A stretch of 64,000 bases of DNA from Geodermatophilus marinus (GTDB taxonomy: Bacteria; Actinomycetota; Actinomycetes; Mycobacteriales; Geodermatophilaceae), in assembly GCF_003428645.1 (NCBI RefSeq), contig NZ_QVQH01000004.1, positions 124,001 through 188,000 of the forward strand, in the 5' to 3' direction. Below, one piece after another: positions 57,688-64,000 of this stretch (its first letter is position 1; every line of letters begins with the position of its first letter). A program made the position numbers and the translations under genes. The notes beneath the pieces are model-generated. The model saw only the letters and a list, made by a program, of their open reading frames with translations. It was not told where the DNA came from and searched no databases.

Positions 57688-58677
57688 ATGCCTGCCGTGA
57701 CCGTCGAGGACACCACCGCCCTGCCCCGGGTCCCGCTGCCCGCACCCGGGACGGTGCGCCGCCGGACCCGCTCGGTGACCACCGCCCCCTCCGGGTTCGA
57801 GGGAGAGGGCTTCCCGGTCCGCCGCGCGTTCGCCGGCGTCGACCTGCGCGACCTGGACCCGTTCATCCACATGGACCAGATGGGCGAGGTCGAGTACGCC
57901 CCGGGCGAGCCCAAGGGCACCTCGTGGCACCCGCACCGCGGCTTCGAGACCGTCACCTACATCATCGACGGCACCTTCGAGCACGCCGACTCGCACGGCG
58001 GCGGCGGGACGATCAGCAACGGCGACACCCAGTGGATGACCGCCGGTGGCGGCGTCCTGCACATCGAGCGGCCGCCGGAGCACCTGGTGGTCAGCGGCGG
58101 CCTGTTCCACGGCCTGCAGCTGTGGGTGAACCTCCCCCGGGCGCAGAAGTGGGTCGAGCCGCGCTACCAGGACCTGCGCGCGAACAGCGCGGCGCTGCTG
58201 GCCAGCCAGGACGCCGGCGCCCTGCTGCGGGTGATCGCCGGCGAGGTCGGCGGGCACACCGGCCCCGGGTCCACCTACACCCCGATGGCGATGGTGCACG
58301 CGACCGTCTCCCCCGGCGCGACCCTCGACCTGCCCTGGCGGCCGGACTTCAACGCGCTGGTCTACGTGCTCTCCGGCGCCGGCTCGGTCGGCATCGACGG
58401 CGCCCCGGTGCGCACCGGTCAGCTCGCCGTCCTGGGCCCCGGCGACACGGTGACCGTCCGCGGCGCGGTGCACCAGGAGTCGCGCACGCCGGCCCTGGAC
58501 GTCGTCGTCCTCGGCGGGCGCCCGATCCGCGAGCCGATCGCCATGTACGGCCCGTTCGTGATGAACACCCGGCAGGAGGTCGTCGAGGCCTTCGAGGACT
58601 TCCAGGCCGGGCGGCTGGGCAGCATTCCGGCCCAGCGCGTCCCGCACGCCGCCGTCCGGGGCGAGAGCGGGCAGTGA
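57688..58677 (+). CDS. Pirin family protein (first copy)
   Basis: A 329-residue bicupin pirin. The metal-binding cupin shows WHPHRGFETVTYIIDGTFEHAD and GDTQWMTAGGGVLHIE, with the His/Glu metal ligands in HPHRGFE and HIE. The C-terminal cupin (about 215-310) follows. Bacterial pirins often have quercetinase or redox-linked regulatory activity. ATG 57688 has AAAGGAGG five bases upstream. A second pirin lies two genes downstream. Confidence 0.92.
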   Translation: MPAVTVEDTTALPRVPLPAPGTVRRRTRSVTTAPSGFEGEGFPVRRAFAGVDLRDLDPFIHMDQMGEVEYAPGEPKGTSWHPHRGFETVTYIIDGTFEHADSHGGGGTISNGDTQWMTAGGGVLHIERPPEHLVVSGGLFHGLQLWVNLPRAQKWVEPRYQDLRANSAALLASQDAGALLRVIAGEVGGHTGPGSTYTPMAMVHATVSPGATLDLPWRPDFNALVYVLSGAGSVGIDGAPVRTGQLAVLGPGDTVTVRGAVHQESRTPALDVVVLGGRPIREPIAMYGPFVMNTRQEVVEAFEDFQAGRLGSIPAQRVPHAAVRGESGQ

Positions 58678-58749
58678 TCCCCCTCCGGTCCCGGCGGCGC
58701 CCGGCCGCCGGGACCGGCATCCTGTGAGGCACCGACCGAGGAGCGCGCC

Positions 58750-59661
58750 GTGGCCGTCTTCCCCCCGATCCCGCTCGAGGACTGGGCCGACACCAAGGAG
58801 ACGCTGCACCGCTTCCTGCAGGTCGTCGGCAAGGTGCGGCTGGCGCACGGCCCGCGCCGCAACCACTGGTGGCACGTGCCGTTCCACCTGACCGGGCGCG
58901 GGCTGACCACCCGGCCGATGGGCCTGGACCCGGTGTTCAGCATCGACCTCGACCTGGTCGACCACCGGCTGGAGGTCACCGTCGCCGACGGGCGGCGGGC
59001 CTCCTTCGCCCTCCCCGGCCTCTCCGTGGCGGGCTTCTACCGGCGGCTGCTGGCCACCCTGGACGGCCTGGGCCTGCCGGCGACCGTCGACCGGCCGGTG
59101 CCCTTCGACCTGGCCGACGCCACCCCGTTCACCGAGGACGAGCAGCACGCCTCCTACGACCGGGAGATGGTGACCCGCTACTGGGTCGTCCTCGGCCAGG
59201 TCGCCCAGGTGCTCGAGGAGTTCGCCGGGCGCAGCTACGCCAAGACCAGCCCGGTGCACCACTTCTGGCACACGTTCGACGTGGCGGTCACCCGGTTCTC
59301 CGACCGCCGGGTCGAGCAGCCCGACGAGGTGGACCCGGTCACCCGGGAGGCCTACTCCCACGAGGTGATCAGCGCCGGGTTCTGGTTCGGCGACGACCGC
59401 GTCCCCGAGCCCGCCTTCTACTCCTACACCGCACCGGAGCCGCCGGGGCTGACCGACGAGCCGCTGCGCCCGGACGCCGCCCGGTGGGTCGAGAGCCGGG
59501 GCGGGCACCTCGCGCTGCTGCCCTACGCCGCCGTGCGCACCGCACCCGACCCGCGGGCCGCCGTGCTCGACTTCCTGGAGAGCGCCTACGCCGCCGGCGC
59601 GCGGCGGGCCGGCTGGGACCTCGACGCGCTGCGCTGCCCCACCGCCCCCGAGCCCGGCTGA
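58750..59661 (+). CDS. DUF5996 family protein
   Basis: A 303-residue protein with the DUF5996 features: PLEDWADTKETLHRFLQVVGKVRL, RNHWWHVPFHLTGRGLTT, HHFWHTFDVAVTRFS and SHEVISAGFWFGD. Several His/Trp pairs suggest a binding site, but no reaction is known. GTG 58750 follows GAGGAG by six bases. It lies between two pirin genes on one strand, probably one operon. Confidence 0.85.
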   Translation: MAVFPPIPLEDWADTKETLHRFLQVVGKVRLAHGPRRNHWWHVPFHLTGRGLTTRPMGLDPVFSIDLDLVDHRLEVTVADGRRASFALPGLSVAGFYRRLLATLDGLGLPATVDRPVPFDLADATPFTEDEQHASYDREMVTRYWVVLGQVAQVLEEFAGRSYAKTSPVHHFWHTFDVAVTRFSDRRVEQPDEVDPVTREAYSHEVISAGFWFGDDRVPEPAFYSYTAPEPPGLTDEPLRPDAARWVESRGGHLALLPYAAVRTAPDPRAAVLDFLESAYAAGARRAGWDLDALRCPTAPEPG

Positions 59662-59704
59662 ACCGCCCGGCCCGCGCCCGCCGTCCCTCCCGAGGAGGAC
59701 CCCG

Positions 59705-60670
59705 ATGAGCAACCTGGACCGCCGGCCGGCCGCCCGCGAGCTGGGCGGGCTGGCCGGGACCGCACCCGGACCGGCGCTGGACCTCCTGCCGGGCAAGGAG
59801 GTGATGCTCGGGGAGAGCACCCGGGTCCGCCGGATGCTGCCGACGCTGGGCCGCCGGCTGGTCGGCGCCTGGGCCTTCGTCGACCACTACGGCCCGGACG
59901 ACGTCGCGACGGCGCCCGGCATGCAGGTGCCGCCGCACCCGCACACCGGGCTGCAGACGGTCTCCTGGCTGCTGGAGGGCGAGGTCCACCACCGGGACTC
60001 CCTCGGCAGCGACGTCGTGGTGCGGCCCGGCGAGCTGGCGCTGATGACCGCCGGGCACGGCATCGCCCACTCCGAGCACTCCCCGGTCCCGCACCCGCGG
60101 ATGCTGCACGGCGCCCAGCTGTGGGTCGCCCTGCCCGACGCCAGCCGGGAGACCTCCCCGGCCTTCGAGCACCACACCGGCCTGCCGGGGTTCGACTCCG
60201 ACGGGCTGGCCGCCACGGTGCTCATGGGTTCGCTCGGTGGCGCGACCTCACCGGGGACGGCGCACACCCCGCTGGTCGGCGCGGACCTCACCCTGGCCGC
60301 CGGCGCCGACGTCGAGATCCCGCTGGAGCCCGGCTTCGAGCACGCCGTGCTGGCCGCCACGGGCGGGGCGGACGTCGCCGGGGCGCCGGTCGCGCGCGGC
60401 GCGATGCTCTACCTGGGCACCGGCCGGCGTTCGGTGCGGCTGCGGGCCGGGGCACCGGCGCGGCTGCTGCTGCTGGGCGGGGAGCCGTTCGACGAGCGGA
60501 TCGTGATGTGGTGGAACTTCGTCGGCCGCACCGGTGCCGAGATCGCCGGGTACGCCGAGCAGTGGAACGACCGGGACGCGCGGTTCGGCGAGGTCCCGGG
60601 CTCGGACGAGCGGCTGGCGGCGCCCCCGCTGCCCCCGGTGCCGCTCAAGGCCCGCGGGAGGGAACGCTGA
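59705..60670 (+). CDS. Pirin family protein (second copy)
   Basis: A 321-residue bicupin pirin, distinct from the first copy: MQVPPHPHTGLQTVSWLLEGEVHHRDSLG, TAGHGIAHSEHSP and QLWVALP. The metal site has HPHTGLQ, where the usual Glu is Gln, and HSEHS. ATG 59705 follows GAGGAGG. Its last codons (AGG GAA CGC TGA) are the source of the tandem repeat that links it to the PPOX gene. Confidence 0.9.
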   Translation: MSNLDRRPAARELGGLAGTAPGPALDLLPGKEVMLGESTRVRRMLPTLGRRLVGAWAFVDHYGPDDVATAPGMQVPPHPHTGLQTVSWLLEGEVHHRDSLGSDVVVRPGELALMTAGHGIAHSEHSPVPHPRMLHGAQLWVALPDASRETSPAFEHHTGLPGFDSDGLAATVLMGSLGGATSPGTAHTPLVGADLTLAAGADVEIPLEPGFEHAVLAATGGADVAGAPVARGAMLYLGTGRRSVRLRAGAPARLLLLGGEPFDERIVMWWNFVGRTGAEIAGYAEQWNDRDARFGEVPGSDERLAAPPLPPVPLKARGRER

Positions 60671-60725
60671 TGGGCAGGGCACGCTGATGGGCAGGGAACG
60701 CTGATGGGCAGGGCACGCTGATGGA
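60665..60725 (+). repeat. Tandem 17-base repeat forming a ladder of three five-codon mini-ORFs
   Basis: The unit CGCTGATGGGCAGGGCA starts at 60665, 60682 (ending AA) and 60699, with a partial fourth at 60716. Each unit holds TGATG, a stop overlapping a start by one base. The pirin TGA (60668) overlaps ATG 60670, which opens MGRAR-stop; its TGA overlaps ATG 60687 (MGRER-stop), then ATG 60704 (MGRAR-stop), whose TGA overlaps ATG 60721 of the PPOX gene. The units look like copies of the pirin gene's last codons. Confidence 0.93.
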
Positions 60726-61146
60726 CATCGATCGCGCGCTGGGCTTCCTGGCCGAGCACCGCTGGGCCGTGCTGGCCACCGTGAAGGGGGACGGCCGGCC
60801 GCAGTTGTCCAACGTGGGCTACGCCCTCGACCGCGAGCAGGGGCTCGTGCGGGTGTCGGTGACCGCCGACCGCGCCAAGACCCGCAACCTCGAGCGGGAC
60901 CCGCGGGTGACGCTGCACGTCTCCTCGGCCGACTTCTGGTCGTGGGTGGCGGTGGAGGGCACCGCGGAGCTCACCCCGGTCGCCGCCGACCCGCACGACG
61001 CCACCGCGGACGAGCTCGTCGCCTACTACCGCGGCATCTCCGGCGAGCACGAGGACTGGGAGGAGTACCGGGCGGCCATGGTCGCCGACCGGCGGCTCGT
61101 CGTCCGGTTCCGGCCGGAGCACGCCTACGGGCAGCTGGGCTCCTAG
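60721..61146 (+). CDS. PPOX-class flavin/F420-dependent oxidoreductase
   Basis: A 141-residue split-barrel protein: LGFLAEHRWAVLATVKGDGRPQLSNVGYALD, RVSVTADRAKTRNLERDPRVTLHV and VEGTAELTP. These are the features of the PPOX-class F420-dependent family common in actinobacteria, which reduce biliverdin-like or other substrates. Translation probably depends on ribosomes arriving through the mini-ORF ladder; each ladder step has AGGG as its only weak ribosome site. Confidence 0.88.
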   Translation: MDIDRALGFLAEHRWAVLATVKGDGRPQLSNVGYALDREQGLVRVSVTADRAKTRNLERDPRVTLHVSSADFWSWVAVEGTAELTPVAADPHDATADELVAYYRGISGEHEDWEEYRAAMVADRRLVVRFRPEHAYGQLGS

Positions 61147-61176
61147 GCCGGCGGCTCCGGCCGAGGCTGCCCCGTC

Positions 61177-61211
61177 CCCGGGCCGGCGCGCCCCGTCCGC
61201 GCCGGCCCGGG
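61177..61211. terminator. Bidirectional hairpin, 14-bp perfect stem
   Basis: CCCGGGCCGGCGCG (61177-61190) and CGCGCCGGCCCGGG (61198-61211) are perfect inverse arms with a seven-base loop. It lies between the convergent PPOX and VOC genes. It differs in sequence from the dispersed terminator family. Confidence 0.75.
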
Positions 61212-61218
61212 CCGGTGC

Positions 61219-61998
61219 TCAGCCGCCCGCGTTCGGGCCCATGACCGTGAACGGCGCGCCCCACGGGTCCTCGACGACCGCGAAGCGCCCGAACGGGGTG
61301 TCCGTCGCCGGGGTGGTGACCTTGCCGCCGCGGGCCTCGACCGTGGCGACGGCCTGGTCGGTGTCGGCGACCGCGAAGCAGACCAGCCAGCCCTTGGGCA
61401 CACCCGGCTGCGCCCCGCCGAGCCCGCCGAGCGGGTTCCCCCCGGCGGCGAAGGTGGTGTAGTCCATCCCCTCCTCGCCGCCCTGCTCCGGGGGCAGCTC
61501 GTCGAAGCTGTAGCCGAACACCTCGCCGTAGAACCGGCGCGCGCCGGCGGGGTCGTCGACCATCAGCTCGTTCCAGGCCAGCGAGCCGGGCTCGTTGTAG
61601 ACCCGGACGCCGGTGTGCTCGCCGGACTGCCACAGGCCGAAGGCGTGGCCCTGGGGGTCGGCCGCCACGACCATCGTGCCCATCGGGCCGACCTCCATCG
61701 GCTCCACGACCACCGCGCCGCCGGCCTCGCGGATGCGGGCGGCGGTGGCCGCGGCGTCGTCGGTGGCGAGGTAGGTCGTCCAGCTCGGGGACGCGGTGGG
61801 GTCCATCAGCGGGCCCAGGCCCGCCGCCGGCCGACCGTCGCGGGTGGCGTTGAGGTAGCCGCCGTACTCGGCCTCCCCGCCGGTGTACTCCCAGCCCAGC
61901 AGGGCGGCGTAGAAGTCGCGGGCGGCGTCGACGTCGGACGTGCCGTAGTCGACCCAGCACGGGGTCCCGGCCGGCCACGCGGTGTCTCGGGTGGGCAT
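61219..61998 (-). CDS. VOC (glyoxalase/bleomycin resistance) family protein, two-domain
   Basis: A 259-residue protein with two VOC domains: WVDYGTSDVDAARDFYAALLGWEYTG (1) and WNELMVDDPAGARRFYGEVFGYSFDEL (2), each ending with a metal-type Glu/His strand (FGLWQ; FAVVEDPWGAPFTVM). The layout matches the CFP30B-like hydroxylase family of actinobacteria. No substrate known. ATG 61998 follows GAGGAGGAGA. Confidence 0.88.
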   Translation of the reverse strand: MPTRDTAWPAGTPCWVDYGTSDVDAARDFYAALLGWEYTGGEAEYGGYLNATRDGRPAAGLGPLMDPTASPSWTTYLATDDAAATAARIREAGGAVVVEPMEVGPMGTMVVAADPQGHAFGLWQSGEHTGVRVYNEPGSLAWNELMVDDPAGARRFYGEVFGYSFDELPPEQGGEEGMDYTTFAAGGNPLGGLGGAQPGVPKGWLVCFAVADTDQAVATVEARGGKVTTPATDTPFGRFAVVEDPWGAPFTVMGPNAGG

Positions 61999-62253
61999 GT
62001 CGTGTCTCCTCCTCGGTGTCGGGGAGGGGACCGTCCCACCGGGGACCGACGGTTCCCGGCGTCCTCGGGCCCGGTCGGGCCGGGCGGGCGCCGGCGCCCG
62101 GCGCGCCGGTCACCGGCTGTCGTGCCGGCACTGCGGGCGGGCGGAGGAGGTGGCGGACCGGAACCGGCCGCGCACGGGGGCAGGCGGCCGGTACCGGTCG
62201 TGCCCCACTCTGCGCCGCCCGACCTGAACGCGGCCTGAGCACCTCGCCGCGGG
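61999..62253. other. Intergenic region between VOC and response regulator genes
   Basis: A 255-base gap; both neighbours are on the minus strand. Open frames here have no motifs. The region holds the VOC promoter and the 3' end of the regulator gene. No clear hairpin or -10 box was found. Confidence 0.3.
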
Positions 62254-62952
62254 TCAGCCCCCGCCGCCGCTGACCACCGCCCGGTAGCCGACGCCGTGCA
62301 CCGTGCGCAGCTCGACCACCCCCTCGCTGGTGGCGGCCACCTTCCGCCGCAGCCGGGACAGGTACTGGTCGAGGGTGTTGTCGTGCACCACCCCACCGGC
62401 CGGCCACCCCGCGGTCACCAGGTCCCGGCGCGGGACCACCGCGCCCGCGGCGCCCAGCAGCGCGGCGAGCAGTCGGAACTCGATCGGGGTGACGGTCCGC
62501 TCGCCGCCGGGCCCCACGAGCACCCGCCGGTGCGGGTCCAGGTGCAGTCCGTCGGCCCCCGCGGCCGGGGCGGCGCCCCCGGCCCGGCGCAGCACCGCCC
62601 GCAGCCGGACCACGACCTCGTCGACGGCGAAGGGCTTGGCGATGTGGTCGTCGGCGCCGGCGGCGAACCCGGCCAGCACGTCGGGGAGCCGGCTGTGCGA
62701 CGTGAGGAAGAGCACCGGCGTGCCGATCCCGCGGGAGCGGATCGCCTGGCAGACCTCCAGGCCGTCGCTGTCGCCGAGGCCGACGTCGAGGACGACGGCG
62801 TCCACCTCCACGGCCCGCTGGTCGAGGACGGCCAGCGCGCTGCGGCCGTCCCCGGCGGTGAGCACCCGGAAACCCTCGGCCTCCAGGCCCCGGCGCAGCA
62901 GCGTCCGGACCTCCGCCTCGTCCTCGACGACGAGCACCGTCCCCCCCGGCAT
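62254..62952 (-). CDS. OmpR-family response regulator
   Basis: A 232-residue regulator: receiver domain with acidic pair in VVEDEAEV, phospho-acceptor Asp56 in VVLDVGLGDSDG, Thr84 and Lys106 in DDHIAKPF; then an OmpR winged helix (TVTPIEFRLLAALLGAAG, DNTLDQYLSRLRRKV, VELRTVHGVGYRAV). ATG 62952 has a G-run almost touching it; a GTG seven codons upstream is possible. The partner is probably the histidine kinase at the window's end, with a small receiver-like gene between. Confidence 0.93.
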   Translation of the reverse strand: MPGGTVLVVEDEAEVRTLLRRGLEAEGFRVLTAGDGRSALAVLDQRAVEVDAVVLDVGLGDSDGLEVCQAIRSRGIGTPVLFLTSHSRLPDVLAGFAAGADDHIAKPFAVDEVVVRLRAVLRRAGGAAPAAGADGLHLDPHRRVLVGPGGERTVTPIEFRLLAALLGAAGAVVPRRDLVTAGWPAGGVVHDNTLDQYLSRLRRKVAATSEGVVELRTVHGVGYRAVVSGGGG

Positions 62953-63031
62953 CCCCCCATGCTGCCGCACCCGCGCCGCCGTCCGCGCCGCGCTCAGGAC
63001 GATTTCAGGTGCCGTGCGACAGGGTCGGCCC

Positions 63032-63391
63032 ATGCCTGACCCGCTGCGGACGACGGACCCCTGTCGACGACCCCGCGGGACGGGTCCCGCCGGGCGGGCG
63101 GTGCTGGTCGAGGACGCCTCCCCCTGGAGCCGGTCGTTCGCCGACGGCCTGCGCCTGCGCGGGTACGCGGTCACCGTGTCCGGCTCCCTGGCCGGGGGGC
63201 TGGCCGCCGCGATCGACGGCGACGCCGACCTGGTCTTCGTCTGCCGCCCCCCGGCCCCGTCGAGCGGGCACCGGCTGTCGGCCGAGCTCGCCGAGGCCCG
63301 GTCGCACGGCATGCGGGCCTCCGTCGTCCTGCTCGGGGACCCGGAGGCCCGCCGGGACGACCCGGGGGGACGGGGTCAGCCGGGCGGCTGA
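63032..63391 (+). CDS. Small receiver-like protein lacking the phosphoacceptor aspartate
   Basis: A 119-residue protein that resembles a CheY receiver: RAVLVEDASPWSRSFADGLRLRGYAVT, DGDADLVFVCRPP, ASVVLLGD. The acidic residues Glu27-Asp28 remain, but the phospho-acceptor position is Cys71 (VFVCRP instead of V.LD..LP) and the switch Lys is missing, so it should not be phosphorylated. It lies opposite to the response regulator and overlaps the 3' end of the kinase gene by 16 bases. ATG 63032. It may be a decoy or adaptor, or a decaying gene. Confidence 0.65.
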   Translation: MPDPLRTTDPCRRPRGTGPAGRAVLVEDASPWSRSFADGLRLRGYAVTVSGSLAGGLAAAIDGDADLVFVCRPPAPSSGHRLSAELAEARSHGMRASVVLLGDPEARRDDPGGRGQPGG

Positions 63392-64000
63392 GCGCCCGCC
63401 CGCGCCGCGGGCAGGACCACGCGCACCGTCGTCCCCCCGCCGGGCGCGGGGGCCGCGGTCACGTCACCGCCGTGCCGGCGGGCGATCCGGCGGCAGATGG
63501 CCAGCCCCAGACCGGTCCCCGGCGGTCCCCCGTCGGCGGGCCGGGCGCGGACGAAGTCGCCGAAGACCTCCTCGTGGCGGCCCTCGGGGATGCCGACGCC
63601 CGCGTCCCGGACCTCCACCCACACCCGGTCGGCCCCGGGCCCGGCGCCGCCGTGCACGTGCACCCGGGCCGGCTCCCCCGGGCAGGCGAACTTCACCGCG
63701 TTGCCCACCAGGTTGGCCAGCAGCTGCCGGACCAGCACCGGGTCGACGTGCGCGACCGGCAGGTCGCCGACGTCGAACCGCGGCTCCGGCTCGTCGCCGC
63801 GGTCCACCAGGTGGTCGGCGAGGACGTCGTCGACCACGTGGGCGAGGGGGACGTCGACCGGGTCGAGCGCCGCGTCGCGGGCCGTGCTGTAGGCCAGCAG
63901 CCCGGTGACCAGGTCGCGCATCCGCCCGGCCACGGCCCGCGCGTGGACCAGCGCCTCGGCCGCACCGGGGTCGGCCGCGCCACCGGTGCCCCCGAGCACC
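63376..64000 (-). CDS. Sensor histidine kinase, C-terminal part
   Basis: The gene runs off the window; about 208 residues of the C-terminus are visible. They hold the end of the DHp helices (MRDLVTGLLAYSTARDAAL), and the HATPase domain: N box LLANLVGNAVKFA, G1 VEVRDAGVGIPEG, F box EEVFGDFVRAR, G2 GTGLGLAICRRIARRHGG. It probably phosphorylates the regulator at 62254-62952. The sensory region lies outside the window. Confidence 0.92.
   Translation of the reverse strand, partial: VLGGTGGAADPGAAEALVHARAVAGRMRDLVTGLLAYSTARDAALDPVDVPLAHVVDDVLADHLVDRGDEPEPRFDVGDLPVAHVDPVLVRQLLANLVGNAVKFACPGEPARVHVHGGAGPGADRVWVEVRDAGVGIPEGRHEEVFGDFVRARPADGGPPGTGLGLAICRRIARRHGGDVTAAPAPGGGTTVRVVLPAARAGAQPPG

Overview
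The window is chromosomal DNA from a very GC-rich actinobacterium. Nearly every gene is intact, GTG and ATG starts are mixed, and neighbouring genes are often joined by 4-base stop/start overlaps. Gene content and order point to a Geodermatophilaceae-like organism (Blastococcus, Geodermatophilus or Modestobacter type); this is an inference from the sequence, not a database match. I see no CRISPR array, insertion sequence, phage or plasmid module.

Region 1 (1-8689, + strand) is a cobalamin operon: the tail of a chelatase subunit, cobO, cobB, a complete cobalt ECF transporter (cbiM-cbiN-cbiQ-cbiO), cobE, a CobC-type PLP enzyme, cobT (apparently with a CTG start) and a CysG-like cobA. Region 2 (8690-12742) holds an ABC-2 exporter with its own XRE regulator and a secreted M28 aminopeptidase. 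Region 3 (12894-16897) holds an extradiol dioxygenase, soxR with a SoxR box facing an SDR gene, a QueA-family protein with a repeat-built N-terminus, and an FhuF-like iron-sulfur protein.

Region 4 (17026-33611) follows the gene order of Mycobacterium tuberculosis Rv3667-Rv3683 as I remember it: acs, small membrane protein, epoxide hydrolase, marP, NUDIX, TlpA, nth, small membrane protein, crp, NUDIX, RidA, a 57-residue protein, two ArsA-like ATPases, a class A penicillin-binding protein, yqeY and a metallophosphoesterase. The whiB4 gene and the MBL-fold gene expected in this block are absent. Region 5 (33752-43589) holds a proline tRNA, two CNNM/CBS membrane proteins, an S9 peptidase, the asd-lysC pair, an XRE protein and leuA with a leucine-rich leader peptide and attenuator hairpin.

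Region 6 (43675-50145, - strand) is an Mrp-type Na+/H+ antiporter operon with MrpA and MrpB fused. Region 7 (50334-57367) holds an SRPBCC protein, an ABC-F ATPase, an unknown GNAT-like protein, and the three-gene unit of circularly permuted ATP-grasp, alpha-E and transglutaminase, which is a predicted but poorly understood peptide-modification system. Region 8 (57688-64000) holds two pirins, a DUF5996 protein, a flavin/F420 PPOX protein reached through a ladder of five-codon mini-ORFs, a VOC protein, and a two-component pair flanking a degenerate receiver protein.

Non-coding structure is rich. A dispersed hairpin repeat closes many transcription units and in one place has entered a coding sequence. 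Other features are paired 85-90 bp repeats at two gene ends, two long inverted repeats sharing a core, a 46-bp palindrome, and several promoters whose -10 box lies 6-8 bases from the start codon, suggesting leaderless mRNAs.
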